Assembly (NCBI GenBank): GCA_903813345.2
Contig: CAIIXF020000001.1
Coordinates: forward strand, 43,555,366-43,619,365
Origin: Owenia fusiformis
Lineage: Eukaryota; Annelida; Polychaeta; Sabellida; Oweniidae
Direction of reading: 5' to 3'
DNA length: 64,000 nucleotides
The position numbers were made by a program, and so were the translations under genes. Of the stretch, positions 14,901 through 26,991 are shown in pieces (within the stretch, counting starts at the first letter, position 1; each line of letters begins with the position of its first letter). Under the pieces are notes generated by a model. It was not told the DNA's origin. It was given only the letters and a program-made list of their open reading frames with translations, and did no database searches.

Positions 14901-17900
14901 ATCTTCTCAATTTATATGGATTTTTTTATCTATTAGCTCAACTTTTCTATCCTCTAAATCACCCTAGATTCTTACTTCCTATTCATAAATTAAATCAAAA
15001 GCTTATCTTGTCATATCATAAAAACAATTAACAATGTTACATACCTTTACTGACTACTACAGGCCCGTAGCCAGGGGGGGTTTGCAGGGTTCGGGCGAAC
15101 CCCCCCCCCTGGCCAAAAATTCTTTCAAAATCATGCAGTTTTTGACCATTTTGAGCACTTCTCTAGTGATTTTAGCCTTATTTGGGCCAAAATTGTCAAA
15201 TGTGAACCCCCCCTGGAAATTTTTGAAAATTGAACCCCCCCTTGGCAAATCCTGGCTACGGGCCTGTACTACTACTACATGTACTGCTACATAATAATAG
15301 GGCATCAACCATAAGATGAGACTATGAGATGTATTTGTATTTACAAGAGTTTTAGTTCCATATTATACCTAAGGATCAGATTGAAATATCAATATGTATT
15401 TATAACTCATGGTCTTAGGTTACCTGTGTTTTATACAGTGCAAAAATAGACAATACGATACATAAGCATAGAGAAGGGTTATATCAATTTAGGATCAATC
15501 TTGCACCTGGAAACTAGGGATGTCACAGTTTCCCGATATTGTCGGACGGGACAACCCCTGTGTTTCGAATTTTTTTGTTCCATGTTCAGAATATATTATT
15601 TTTTCTCCTGTATGCATGATGAATATGATCTAGACTAGAGTCTTTCGTATTTATAACTAATCTGCCAGATTACGTTAATGCGTAAACGCCATCTAGTGGC
15701 AATTACTATTTAGTTATATTATTAAACGAAAATTCAGGACAGAACATGTAGTTTCATAGATAACAATTGTTTTCCTTTGAAATATGCTTTAATTCAAACA
15801 ATAACAAAGAACTTTATTGGCAATAAAAGTACAACTTAAAATTAATCTCAGATAACGAGTTTAAAGTTATTAACTATTTTATTGGTTATATCCCGTCCTG
15901 AATGTCCCGTCCTGAAATGGATATTTAACTTAAAGTAACTTAAACAGGTAATAGAAGAAGTACCAGTAAATGACTGTTTGCCAGTGGGTCGCTTCAAGTT
16001 ATTTGCTTAATTCAGCATCTTCATTCATAAGATTTCAGTTGTTCTTTAGACCCAGTGGAAAGCGACAATGTAATTCAGTGGATATCATTGATTTTCTAAT
16101 GATATATTTCTTGGAAGAAAGGATACAGTTATGTGAAAACAAAATCAATTTAGTGGGTTTGATGTGGCCCCTTAATGTGGATGTTCTGCTTTTGTAAATG
16201 ACCCCTTTATCTATACTACTGTTATAAGGTCTCTCAGTACAGAAAGGTGTTGTTGATAACAATAAAAGTGTTCCAAAGATTACAACAGTTACTTACTACC
16301 TGACCTTTTGCTTATTTATATGTCTCTAGAACTAAAAAATAAAGAAAATACAGTTAGGGCACATTTTTGAAAACACTTGTGTCATCCTTTGGTTCCTTAT
16401 TGTAATTAGTTTTCCAGGTGAGGTCCAAATTCTTGTCTATGCATTTCCAGGCAAACTGAGGAATTGATAGCAAATACTCAGAGAAGTTTCTTTCTTTGAA
16501 ACTTTTTTAATTGGAAGGATGTACTAATTTTTAAAAGCAACCAATAACTACTCATTGGTGCAATATTTTTCACACTGTGTCCTGTTGTAAGCACATTTAC
16601 ACAGATAAGATAACCTTAAGATAAATTGAATCTGATTTTCATATAATAACAGTTAAGTTATAGCACTGTCAGAATGTTGATTGTATTGATTTGGGTATCT
16701 CTTCAAATATGTTGTTAGGTTGATAAATATAAAAAATATGAATCATCTTCCATATTGTCATATTTCAATGAATACACATGTTTGCACTTAATGGCACATT
16801 CTCGTAGTCTTATAATATAAAACTGTATTGGTTCTCTTGTAAATTATAGATGTACAGGACGAGGTGTTATCAAAACATTATCAAATCAAGTCCAATGAAA
16901 AATGATAATTCTAAAAACAGCAGTTGATACATTTGGGCTGTCCTAACAGATATGAGATCTTGGAAAATGTCTTAGGGGGATGAGCAATGTTGATTGGAAT
17001 AGTTCAGTAATTCTCATCTCAGTTAATCAACATTGAATAGCCTTTCTTGATTGATATCAAGCAACTATTAATATATCACTTAGATCTGCCAGAATTTCTC
17101 TTTTTCCACTTTCAAGTGAATTTCTGATTGATACTGTAAATGTTGTTACGCCACTAAGTGCAACACATATTACTCTTATAGCTCACTAATGAATCACAAT
17201 TATTGCAGATTCATTTAATGATGCATTATACCATAGGTTTCCCTATGGCATGGCAGCCGATCAATGATGTCCCATTATAATTGCTTATATAATATCTCAT
17301 ATACCTTATATATATTTTGAGACCAATTTGTGGGTGTATTATTGTAGATATATTGAAATAATCAAACAAACAACCATTTGTCAGAATGAACACAATTGAT
17401 TATCCATCTAGGGGAATCCCTGTCAAGTGACGGGAGCAGGTAATTCAATTGGACAATTTGCAATCGCAATTTTTTCGTTTTGAAGAAACAGACAAATATT
17501 ATTATTTCGGTGAAACTTGCTACTTTATATTATATTTACCTTGTAGCAAATTAGTTCATTCCTCTTTCAGCTGTCAAAATATGTTTTGTTTATTAACTTT
17601 TCTGTTTATCTTGGTAAAGGTATATACATAAAAATCACTGGTGCTGCACTCTTCAAACTAGTTACCAAAACAGATCTGTTTCGGTAACAAAATGTCGGAA
17701 CCTTGAAGGTCCGATTTTTCTTTTTTTCTTATTTCATGAGTTGTAAGCAGAGTTCCCAAGATATTTTTATTGCAAATGTGTGTTGATATCTACACATTTA
17801 CAAAATAGCGTTGATTTTATACCTCACTGTTAAATGGCTTAAAAGTGCAGATCTTAACCGTTTTAGACGTTCTGTTGACGTAGCAAAAGTGAGGAATTAT

Positions 17901-19129
17901 ATGGACGATTCTGTCATCCCAAGAACTATTATGTGCAAATTCACTGGGACTTCCAGAAACATGATGCTTATGCATGTTTGTGCCGAAACGGTTGGGATGC
18001 TTTATGCTGTATAGCTCAAAAAATCGATGAAAAAGAAAATTTTTACCAAACTTTCCAACTGGAACCATGGCCATCCTGTTACCAAAACAAATACAGTGTA
18101 ATTGAGTGCAGTACCAGTGAAAAATAAGATATTGTTATTAATATGTATACAGGCTCAGTCTTTTATTAATCCCTGGATGATACCTGGGTGCCCTTTCAGC
18201 CTTATCTACTTGTATAAACTTAGATACAAATATTAGATGAATCCTTTTGAAACTCTTCAAGCTGTCAATGGTTTAAATGTCACCTGCATATGGAATTCAT
18301 TTTATGGTACTCCTCAAAATGCCAGATTCTGAGTGTTGGTTGATTGCTCTTTTGACTTGTGAGGAATTTGAAGTAAAAACTCTCATTTACCTTTCCAACA
18401 GTTTGATATGACACTCAGGGTAAACCCTCATGGATATTCCCTCTAAATATATTTCATTGTTTGCTACACATGATCCCTCAAGTACCCCCAGAGACAAAAA
18501 TCGGGAGGGTTCATGCCGGACGAATGTGGTTAATAACTTTGCCCATAGAAGCCAGAGGTGTGCCTATAAAGGAATGGACGTCATAAAGGGCACATCTTGT
18601 AACGCTCATAAAAGTGCATCTAGTTTGGCTACTCATCTGAAACTTCTCAGAGAGTTGCTTCATGAAGTATAATTTTAATGTGCTACAGAAAAATTGGTAT
18701 TCTTGCAAACAAAAAAGTCATGCAACATTATGTTGGTTGCATATTTTGTGTCACCCTGTATATATGCATAAATGTTTTTGAGAATGAAAATAAAATGCAA
18801 TGTTTCATAGATATGAGAATCTATCTCGCCAGTTGAAAATTTCGAAAAGGAATGATTTGAAAATTTCTGGACATTTCTTTGTTGAAATAAGTAAAATGAC
18901 AACATTGCAATTAGTTGAGAAAAATATCCTGTGCAGGACACTCTGTAAAACAAAATGTCTATACATTAACTTTATTTGAACTTTTATTTTTGTACTTTCA
19001 GGGCGACAAAGAAAATGGTTCAGTTTTGCAGATGCTAAGGCCCAACTAGCTTTACACAAACCAGTACAGACTTCTTACTTAGACTTAGTTAACGGTAAAA
19101 TCAATGGAAAAAAGGATGGGGTAGGGTGA
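2927..19129 (+). CDS. NUDT3: Diphosphoinositol polyphosphate phosphohydrolase (NUDT3/DIPP family), 3' three exons
   Basis: Coding exons are 2927-3082, 7791-7875 and 19002-19129 (stop TGA 19127-19129), with phases 0, 1 and stop and with AG/GT at each junction. They give 122 residues. The first exon carries RWIVPGGGIEP followed by a full Nudix box (G-x5-E-x7-REU-x-EE-x-G-U) ending REALEEAGV, where the Mg-binding glutamates lie. The second reads RTHVFVLIVTEAVEDWEEA and the third RKWFSFADAK..HKPVQTSY, each aligning with successive parts of vertebrate NUDT3/NUDT4. The family removes beta-phosphates from inositol pyrophosphates and also cleaves diadenosine polyphosphates, mostly in the cytoplasm. 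The N-terminal ~33 residues are missing, presumably upstream of the window. The C-terminus is shorter than in human NUDT3 and ends NGKKDGVG. Introns of 4.7 and 11.1 kb are packed with repeats. Confidence is high for the family; NUDT3 versus its paralogues cannot be settled. Confidence 0.92.
3782..4345. repeat. Tandem repeat, ~127-bp period, about four copies
   Basis: Units contain ATTTCTTATTTTGATGTTGA, then a GAGTCCATTGGCTCAC block, then GGAACACCT..TCATATAGAACATT. The ATTTCTTATTTT landmark recurs near 3798, 3926, 4050 and 4178. The last copy degenerates after 4280. The array lies in the first NUDT3-like intron. Confidence 0.75.
4656..5048 (+). mobile_element. MITE-like repeat (family A, copy 1) with CCAAT and TATA motifs
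   Basis: The ends are imperfect inverted repeats of an ACATGnnnTACCCT type. Homologous copies lie at 11840-12222 (same strand) and 48770-49104 (opposite strand), sharing a CTCTGCCTAGTA block, CCAATCA/ATTGG boxes, GATGATGTCAGA and GAAGCTCTCTTTT. This copy also has TATATAAAA at about 4912, followed by an inverted GTCGG..CCGAC pair. Non-autonomous; no ORF seen. Confidence 0.65.
5177..5536 (+). mobile_element. TTAA-flanked MITE (family B, copy 1)
   Basis: TTAA at 5177-5180 and 5533-5536 brackets a ~352-bp element whose ends read AAGnnAGAATCAGATCTA in inverted orientation. An internal palindrome AGAATGGTTACCATTCTT lies near 5329. A second copy is at 57779-58149. The TTAA target and short inverted ends suggest a piggyBac-type non-autonomous element; the superfamily is inferred. 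Confidence 0.75.
5537..7790. other. Intron sequence, nothing recognised
   Basis: This is the remainder of the first NUDT3-like intron up to its polypyrimidine tract and AG at 7790. It is AT-rich, with a stretch near 6355 (GGGTGGGCCAAAAGGG) that resembles a transposon end. Open frames here lack coding character. Confidence 0.5.
7876..9473. other. Start of the 11-kb NUDT3-like intron
   Basis: The donor GTAGGT follows the exon at 7875. The stretch is AT-rich single-copy-looking sequence; no repeat boundary or coding signal was seen. Confidence 0.5.
9474..10945. mobile_element. Repeat element with 11-bp terminal inverted repeats and internal ~165-bp tandem units
   Basis: ATGTCCCCACC at 9474-9484 is matched exactly by GGTGGGGACAT at 10935-10945. 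A CTGTCCGTCCGT simple repeat follows the left end (9527-9575). The interior has about five degenerate ~165-bp units, each with a TAGATCAATTTCAAATTTTC-like core and GGCAGCCATTTTGGATTTTCC. No transposase frame is visible. It resembles repeats common in mollusc introns. Confidence 0.7.
10946..11839. other. Intron sequence, nothing recognised
   Basis: AT-rich NUDT3-like intron sequence between two repeat elements, with no coding or structured signal seen. Confidence 0.45.
11840..12222 (+). mobile_element. MITE-like repeat (family A, copy 2)
   Basis: This is a diverged copy of the 4656-5048 repeat on the same strand: ACATGG..ACCCTGCATGC at the left, CTCTGCCTAGTA, CCAATCAGTGA, GATGTCAGAGGAAATGGCCATAT, TGATTGGCTCAGTGAGTTC and GAAGCTCTCTTTT, ending GGGTTCATGT. 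The TATA-like run of copy 1 is altered to CATATGTAG here. Confidence 0.65.
12223..13559. other. Intron sequence, nothing recognised
   Basis: AT-rich intron. The short open frames here show no family resemblance and no usable splice context. Confidence 0.45.
13560..13850. repeat. Truncated dispersed repeat with CTGTCCGTCC motif and duplicated unit
   Basis: It begins CCCATCTAACAAAGTTCGG, runs into CTGTCTGTCCGTCCATCC, then has two copies of a unit with ATAATGACACTTTTGGTAG and AAGGTGGCCATTTTGAA (near 13647 and 13778). The start resembles the repeat at 47333. No 3' end resolved. Confidence 0.55.
13851..15059. other. Intron sequence, nothing recognised
   Basis: AT-rich NUDT3-like intron. No repeat boundaries or exon-like segments are evident. 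Confidence 0.45.
15060..15266. mobile_element. hAT-like MITE with CAGGCCCGTAGCCAGG ends
   Basis: CAGGCCCGTAGCCAGG at 15060-15075 is the exact inverse of CCTGGCTACGGGCCTG at 15251-15266. Flanking octamers GACTACTA and TACTACTA match at 7 of 8, as expected for a hAT 8-bp target duplication. G and C runs lie inside each end. A degraded relative, mostly inverted, lies at 39212-39520. Confidence 0.8.
15267..19001. other. End of the 11-kb intron, mostly unrecognised
   Basis: Near 15530-15915 there are CGGGACAACCCC and two CCCGTCCTGAA boxes that could be the worn ends of a MITE. A 28-bp near-palindrome GTTACC..GGTAAC lies at about 17661-17688, with a related GTTACCAAAACA at about 18079. Small open frames at 17.8-18.1 and 18.4-18.7 kb resemble nothing known. 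The tract ends in the acceptor TTTCAG before exon 19002. Confidence 0.45.
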
Positions 19130-20457
19130 CATGAACCATATATCACAACCATTGCTACATAACTATGATATGTTCATCCTACATATGTCTTCAACTGGAG
19201 GAGGAAACGAACATGAGGTCATACCTAGATCAACCACTAGAATTTACATGTGCTAGGAAATCAGGAAATCTATATACCTACAATTGTATGGTTTTAATAC
19301 ACCACAGCTTCAGTGAAATGTATACCACTCAAGGATGCAGAACATGACGTAGATACATCCAAGATTGATTCATCATATACCTATTCTTAGCTTTAACTGA
19401 AATCTCAGAATATTTATTCAAACTCCCCCTCAAGGGATTGTTGTCTGTACCAAGGATTAAGATCAATTTTTCTTTTTCTTGTGTTTATTTCACATCTACA
19501 GTTAAATAGGTCATGATGACAAGTGATTTATTGTTTCCTATATCCAGTTGATGTAATCAGAATTTCTGGGTTGTTGAGGCCAGGAAAATTAGATCTAGTG
19601 TTTAACATGTCCTGTATCTCTTTTAAGCTACGCATTGTGCATCTTATTCTAGCAGTTTCATATTTAGTACATATAATGACAGTATTATTTTCACATTTTA
19701 ATGATATAAAAAAGGAAAACATTGGGCTGTCATCCCTCTACAGAAAGAAAATGCTTAACATAGATTTAAAATACCTTAGCCTTGACTTGGAAAACAAGTG
19801 GTCACCCAGTAAGGTCAGTGTCTGATGATTACCTGAACTTACAATACCTGAACAGAGAAACTTGGTAACACATGAACTGATTGGGCTGTTGCCAGGAATA
19901 TATACTCCCAACCAAATAGTATTTGATATTCTACGTTTTACTGTACAATACCATGTTTTTCAAGTGGCCCAATTAACAGACTTCTTTTCTGTATATATTA
20001 ACCTTTCGCACCTGTTGTAGTTGGCAAATAACTGAATAATTACAAAAGGATGGGAGTAAGGTTGAAATTGATGATTTATAAAAGTGAAAGCATTTACTTG
20101 TAGCCTAAATTGCTGTTATAAAACCAGGTCTGACCATAAATAAAATTTATTGGGGTTTATGTGGGCAAACAAGACATCAAAACACTTATTTGTTTCATGA
20201 TTTTGATGATATCTAGGTGAGGCTAGTTTGAAGTAACTCTTCAGTTTATTTTAATGATCACAAAGCACTTTTATTAGCTATTAAATAATGTAAAGTAAAG
20301 GTCAGGATCTGTATACTGATATGTCAAAAGTCATGTATTCACATAAATAGAGAAATTAAGATGATGAAATTCTTGCATTTGATAATCTTACATCAACTCT
20401 CTGAGTCATCTAAAGCTCTTGATTTTGTCACTACACAAATTTGTGAATACATATATA
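19130..20457. other. Probable 3' UTR and downstream flank of the NUDT3-like gene
   Basis: Follows the TGA at 19127-19129. No second coding frame or definite poly(A) site could be assigned. Confidence 0.4.
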
Positions 20458-22481
20458 CAGTAAAACCTCTATATCTGAGCAACTCTCAAATCTAAACACC
20501 TCTCAATGTGAACACCTTTGAAGTCCAACTTTAATCTGCCATATATTCCCATGTTAAAAAAACTTGGAATGTGAACACTTGCCAAACTGAACACTTTTGG
20601 CAGGTCCTTGTATTGTTTAAACTTGACAGGTTTTACCAAAGAATATTTAATGTTGTCAATTACAATGTAACTGATAACTGCTTTACTGTAGAATTCAATG
20701 ACTATCAGCCACTCTAGGCTTGTTATCACATCCTTATCTCATTATTATCTGCTATTGGCACTCTGAGAGGTGAAATCAGAACTCGAAAAAGAACTGTGAT
20801 TGTATTGAATGGTTTCATTTTCTTATCATATGTCTTATTGTTATTGTCAATGTTTACCTTATGGATCCTTCTCAGATGATTGATTGAAAATGAACATATA
20901 CATTAGGGGTATCATGATACATCAAAATTGGTTGAAAATGAACATATATTAGGGGTATCATGATACATCAAAATTGATTGAAAATGAACATATACATTAG
21001 GGGTATCATGATACATCAAAATTGATTGAAAATGAACATATACATTAGGGGTATCATGATACATCAAAATTGATTGAAAATGAACATATATATTAGGGGT
21101 ATCATGATACATCAAAATTGATTGAAAATGAACATATACATTAGGGGTATCATGATACATCAAAATTGATTAAAAATGAACATATACATTAGGGGTATCA
21201 TGATACATCAAAATTGATTGAAAATGAACATATATATTAGGGGTATCATGATACATCAAAATTGATTGAAAATGAACATATACATTAGGGGTATCATGAT
21301 ACATCAAAATTGATTGAAAATGAACATATACATTAGGGGTATCATGATACATCAAAATTGATTGAAAATGAACATATACATTAGGGGTATCACGATACAT
21401 CTGTATACTTTAAGGGTATCATGATACATCAAGATTGGTTGAACCCAGGTCAGATGACCTAAGATACCCATTTGGTATTTCCCCATAAGGGGCCTCATTT
21501 TGAAAATGTATTTTGTACTTAGTTACAGAATAGAAACATAATACTGAATGACAAAGCAAATATTCTTTCTTGATATTATCACTGTATCCTTGTTCATGTA
21601 GGAGTAAGCAAGGCAAATTGATGGTTGTTTACTCATCTTAGAACTGGATCATGTTATCTGTCTCTTGGCCTCAATTTTTTTTTACAAAACTAAGTCATGT
21701 TTTTTTGTTGTCGTATTTTATTTTTAGCAGTGTAGGCAAGACAAGTTATTATTTATATCACAAGAAATATTATATACTTGTCCAGTATTCTAACGATTGC
21801 AGAAATGTTCTAAAGCCTTTCTGACGGAACCAGTACATTTGAAAAACTTGAATGAACTGTGAGGCTATGATAGTCTGTAACAGAGAACTTCATGACCAGC
21901 TGTTGATAGGTAGCTCTTGTAGAGATCTCTTATTTACAGGTGAATATACAGTATCTTGTAAAGGGCTCTATTACACAGGTTTTCTGTCTGATGCTTAGTG
22001 CAGTGAGGTCAATGGCAGAGCATCTTGCCTAAATCAAACGTTTGCTTGGATCTCGTTAATCTTTCTGATTTAAAACAGTTCCTGACCTTAGAAGTAGAAA
22101 TGTTCAGGTCATTGCTCAGTCCGTTTTACGTGAATGCTGCTTCTATGGAATGTAGTGTCTGATATTAACAAAGTAGGCATCATATTATATCAGTTTGGAA
22201 AGAGGGTAGGAAATGTGCCAATTTTGGATTTTTTAACAGTTCAATATCGAAGATGTATGTTTGGCATCATCCCCAACTTAACATTATCAGCTGGTAGTTG
22301 GTTATGCTAAGTTAGCCTATCCTAGAAGTATGTTAAATCATTGCTGTGATTAGCAGAAAGTGTTCATATTGAGAGGTGTTCACAATGAGAGGTCCTAATA
22401 ACATAGTAAAAGTCACTGAAAAGACCTCCAAATTTAGAGATGTTCACTTTAGAGAGGTCTTCACATATACAGATTTTACTG
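20458..22481. mobile_element. Element with CAGTAAAACCT-type inverted ends enclosing a minisatellite
   Basis: The left end CAGTAAAACCTCTATAT at 20458 is preceded by TA. The right end, read inverted from 22481, is CAGTAAAATCTGTATATG, and similarity continues through GTGAACACCTCT blocks for about 100 bp on each side. A shorter relative with the same ends is at 59819-59996. The TA target suggests a Tc1/mariner or pogo-type non-autonomous element. Two independent solo insertions in opposite orientation are an alternative, since the base after the right end is not TA. Confidence 0.5.
20878..21408. repeat. Minisatellite, 48-bp period, about 11 copies
   Basis: Units are nearly identical and read TGATTGAAAATGAACATATA, then CATTAGGGGTATCATGATAC, then ATCAAAAT. 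Each contains the perfect 12-bp palindrome GTATCATGATAC. The period is divisible by three, so the minus strand stays open with a 16-residue repeat; this is not taken as coding. Confidence 0.9.
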
Positions 22482-25400
22482 TTGCAGGTGTTATGTATTT
22501 TCGTTTCTATTAATCATTGGAGCCTAGAAAATATTTCAAAATGAGAGAAGAGTAATTCATCTTGATAGAACCTGATTACCTGTGCATTTTATTTTTCGGT
22601 CAAGTAGACCCAGATAATTGAACCCACAGTTGTTCAGGATTTTACAATGTGCTACATTAAATAAGTATGCCAAATTCATATTTTTTTCTTCATTTTTGTC
22701 ATTTTTGTTTTGCCGAAATTGGATAATTTGAGAGGTTCTCTTCGGACTCTTTGGCATTATATAAACATGTACATGGAGCTATTATCCCCCTCTATATTTC
22801 CCAATATCTATTTTTGGAGATTGAATTTATATATATGTAAAGATGTAAGTCGGCCAGATTATGGATATCAAATATTGTAAGATTAGTCCTATTATTGAGT
22901 TGCTTGGGAATTGAGAAAATCCCCATAATGTCATACTTAAAGAGGACTAAATTACTAGAGGTTCCGTTCTTTCTGCATTTATAAAATTATATCCTGCAAA
23001 TTACCAGATTCACACAGATCTAGAATCAGCTCAAGGCACCTTGCAGTGAATCTAGAATCGGCTCAAGGCACCTTGCAGTGAAGAACTAAATCACAAATTA
23101 ATTTTTATACTTTTGACCTTGCCCTAAAATGAATGTTTTCCTGTACCTTGGTGTCAAATATCTGAATATTCACTTTCCGAGTGACTTTCATGACTTAAGC
23201 TCTCTGTTAATAAACTCTCATAACTCTTCTGTTTCATATTTAACATGATTGTATTTGAAAGGAATGTTCTTTGGAGGTAAACTTAACCTTGATATTCAAT
23301 GAAACTCAGGCCTTCGTTGGTAATTACATCTCTCTATCCCTTAATCAACATATTGTGTATGAGTTAATTTACTCAAATAGAAATGATCTGGCAAAGCACC
23401 GTTTAATTTTAATAGTACAATAGTCTGGAGGTGTATATCATTCACAATAAAGCACTGTGTCATTTCTCTATAATTTTCATAATGAGTCACCATTTTATTC
23501 ATAATTTCAATTTTATTATTACTTGTACTTCAACTCTATGAAACTCTTTTGAAATAGGTTGAAATAAAGAGACTTTTTGTGAATTAACTGTGCATCAAAA
23601 AATTCATGAAATGAACATGCAGTTATAAAATCCACAAATTAATTTTTAAAAATCAATTGAAGAACAGGTATGATATTTGTACCTGTATACGTGCAAGGCA
23701 GAATGTATAGATACAGACTTTCCTATATGTATTCTATTGGATCTGGTTTCTACAACATACATTATAATAAGCCCCAATATACTTCGGTCCAATCAATACT
23801 CAGTACATGATAGGAATCCTGATTTGTAACAACAGTTTAGTATTGAATAAGATGAATGCATTCAATTAACGGTATCTTGTTCAATAGAAGATGTTAAGAT
23901 ATAAGGGTACGTTTATTCAATGCAGGAGGTAACATAGATTGTATTGAATTGAGGTAAACTTATTTGATCAATTAATTAATACAAATCAAATATGGTTACG
24001 ATGACTTGCTTTGAGAGAGACTTATCATTTGTATGGAAGACAATTACATATATATGAGATAAATAATAAGGATTACTGTGTAGGTTCTTAATTGTAACTT
24101 CACAATTTGTCAAACTAACAAGCGAGCATTAACTCTTGATATTTCAACTCATCAACCGAGTTGTTTCTATTTATTATGTTATGCCACAACTGTCCCGTGG
24201 CTGATGGTTAGATCATACCTCTTGTAAACGAGATACTTGGGACCATTCACCACTTTTACTACCATAAACATATTGCACTATTCAGATCATTCTCACGAGC
24301 CTCAAGTGGTTTGAACTCAAGAAAGTAAGACTCAAAGTCTCCTGGTATTTAAAGACTATTGATTTAGTCTGAAGATATCCATTCTAATGGCATCATCAAT
24401 AAACTCGGATCTATTTTTGCTAATATTTTTACACGATCTTTCAGCGGCAACTTCAAGGTACTTATAACAACTCGAACCCTCATGGTCATGCACCAGCCAA
24501 CTGGTCTATCTACCACTCGACTATTTTCAGCTGTAACTTAAAATTAGTACATAACTTGTCATTATTATCAGTATAAATTGTAGTATTCACTCATCAACAT
24601 ATTTTATACTTAAGTCTTTTATAACTAATTTTTACTAAAACAGTGCCCTTGAGTATAAATATAGAAATTCTCAACCAATATATTCCAATGTTAGTTTCCC
24701 ACTATATGATGGGAAACTAAGATTGGAATAATTCTATTGAATCATTATTAGTAGTTATGTGATGACTCTCAATTTTATTAAAAGTGCTTTGTGGCATAAC
24801 ATATTTGATTAATCATAGTTTATGTATTTAATTGATAAAATCCATGTACTTGGAAGTAAGATTGCTTTGGTAAATCAAATCATGTGAAACGTAATCTTGT
24901 AATCTTTGATGAAATTGACACTGTAAAAATGGTTGACCTTGTTTTATACTCATACATTTTATTTGGTTTCATTTTATTTGGTATCATTAAGAGTTTTTGT
25001 GATTTCAAATGTCTCCAATTGTGCTTTTTAAGTCTGCCCATAAAAAGTAATTGATTCGTTTATATGAGATTCCACAATACATGCGTTACACTTAAGCTTC
25101 ACTCGTGATATCACTATACAATAAAATGTCAGGATGTTCCGTCTATTTTTCACTAAATATTAAAAACAAGAGATTTAACCATTTAGATTTTGTTGTTGAG
25201 ACCTCAGATAAGAATCAACCAAAACATTATATGAATTAATATTTTGTAGATCCTTGTACTCTCACAGGTGTGAATTCTGATGTTTTTTGTAATATTTTGT
25301 AAGAGAAGTTAACTTAATCCATAACATTGATACAGCCTCAGTGTTCATAGGATTCATTTCAATTAGTGTTAGCAGATGGCAGGCATGTGCAGGATGAACA

Positions 25401-26991
25401 GTAATAACATGTATAGTGTAATATTATGTATATAGTGTATATATTCTCAGCCCTTACCTGTAGCTGTATGATGTGAATAGCATACATGTATTTAAAAATC
25501 CAAATATCCTTTTGAAATGAAGCTACCAAGTGTACTTTTGTATCACACTTTCTTTGACATTTCAAGTTTGGATTTTTATTATTTATTTTTTATTTAAAAG
25601 CCTCTCTTACTATAGGTGTAAATAAATGAAATAATTTGCATTTTCAATATTTTTCAGATACTTAATAAAAAGGATCTTGACATGACAAAATGAACTTGGT
25701 TGTCATATCCTTCTAAGAGAAGAAAAAATGCTTAACATGTTTTATTTAATCACTATAGTCTAAGTTCTGCCAAAGACTTGCAATGTTATTGTTATACATA
25801 ATGTTTGGAATATATTCTGATATTATAAATTGGTTGAATTTTGAACATTGTATATAGGGTATGTCGTTGCAAGAATACAGTATTGTGTCATTTCAGCCCA
25901 ATTTACTGGGATACCTTTATGTGCTTTAATACAACAAAATCATTTGATGAACTGTATGTAAATAGTCAACAATTATGTTCATCTGTTGTAAGTTGTCATT
26001 ATTTTTAAACTCTTGCAGCATTCTTGGAAAAGAAACTGGCTGGCATAATTAGAAATGTTGACTCTCAGTGAATAATAATCAGCATTCTTCAAAATTATGG
26101 CTTGTTTTAAGCCATAACAGATTCACTGACTTTCAACACCAAACATGACTTTCAAGAGGTGATATTGGTTATGCCACAAATTTAAAGCCAGACAAAATGG
26201 AATTGTATTATATTTATTTCCACCCATGAAATGCTTGATAGTGACTTTGATAAGTGACATGGATTATTTTGTAATTATTGTAAATTTTCAGCATTTACAT
26301 GATCTTTAAGCCAAACTTGTCAGATTCAGGATAATTTTGTAGATGCTATAATAATTATTAAAAAGATACTGAACACAGGTGGAATTGTTGATCAGTAATT
26401 AATTCTCTAAGGTTTAGATTCATTGAAAAAGTATTCTTTGCACATGTCATATTACCATAACATGTACACGTATACCAGAGTGTAATGCATGTATTATATT
26501 ACTGGTAGAACTTGTCAGCATATAATGATAAATAAATATGTGATTGAATGTGTATTTTAGAAACAGTTATTACATCCTCCAAATGCATGGCTCCAGACAT
26601 GATCCAAGGAAGGAACAGAGGAGTGGATGGTGCCATGCATTTGGAGAATTTGAAATGCAGTGTTTTCTTTTTGCCATCATTATTTGCAGTTTGTGTAAAA
26701 CAGATTTTCATGTTCCCAGTACCAGTGTGTAGATTTATTTACCAGGTGAATTGTGTATTACAAAATGTGTGATTTCAATTAGACCATATCACTGATTTTT
26801 TTTGTTTTTTTTTGTTTTGGAGATTTGGAATTTTAAAAGATTGTTTTGTTTTGAGAATAATATGCACTTGTTTACTTACCCAATATTAAATTTGAATATT
26901 TGAAACAAAACTGAATTTAATGAAATTATAAGGAAATGCAGTATTTGAATGTCATAAACAGCTGGAAGATACAAGTAGAATAAACATAATA
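22482..26991. other. Intergenic sequence with minor repeats
   Basis: No gene recognised. A ~34-bp tandem duplication (TCTAGAATC..CTTGCAGTGA) lies at about 23018-23082. TGTTATGCCACAA (~24177) and its inverse TTGTGGCATAACA (~24789) may be ends of a ~620-bp element. The reverse complement of about 24466-24530 has tRNA-like A and B boxes (AGACCAGTTGG, GGGTTCGAG) but no cloverleaf. A 15-bp perfect hairpin stem is listed separately. Confidence 0.4.
26577..26646. other. Perfect 15-bp inverted repeat (hairpin)
   Basis: CTCCAAATGCATGGC at 26577-26591 is exactly complementary to GCCATGCATTTGGAG at 26632-26646, with a 40-base loop. Function unknown: a miniature element, RNA hairpin or chance are all possible. 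Confidence 0.5.

Noticed and set aside
20912-21400. Repeat peptide frames MYHDTPNVYVHFQSIL on the - strand
   Set aside because: Product of a 48-bp minisatellite divisible by three; no start context or splice support.
20878-21408. CRISPR-like regular repeats
   Set aside because: The 48-bp units are head to tail with no variable spacers, and the context is an animal genome.
24180-24535. tRNA-like segments (Thr-like at ~24200; A/B boxes on the - strand at ~24466-24530)
   Set aside because: Only box motifs are present; no acceptor, D or T stems could be paired into a cloverleaf.
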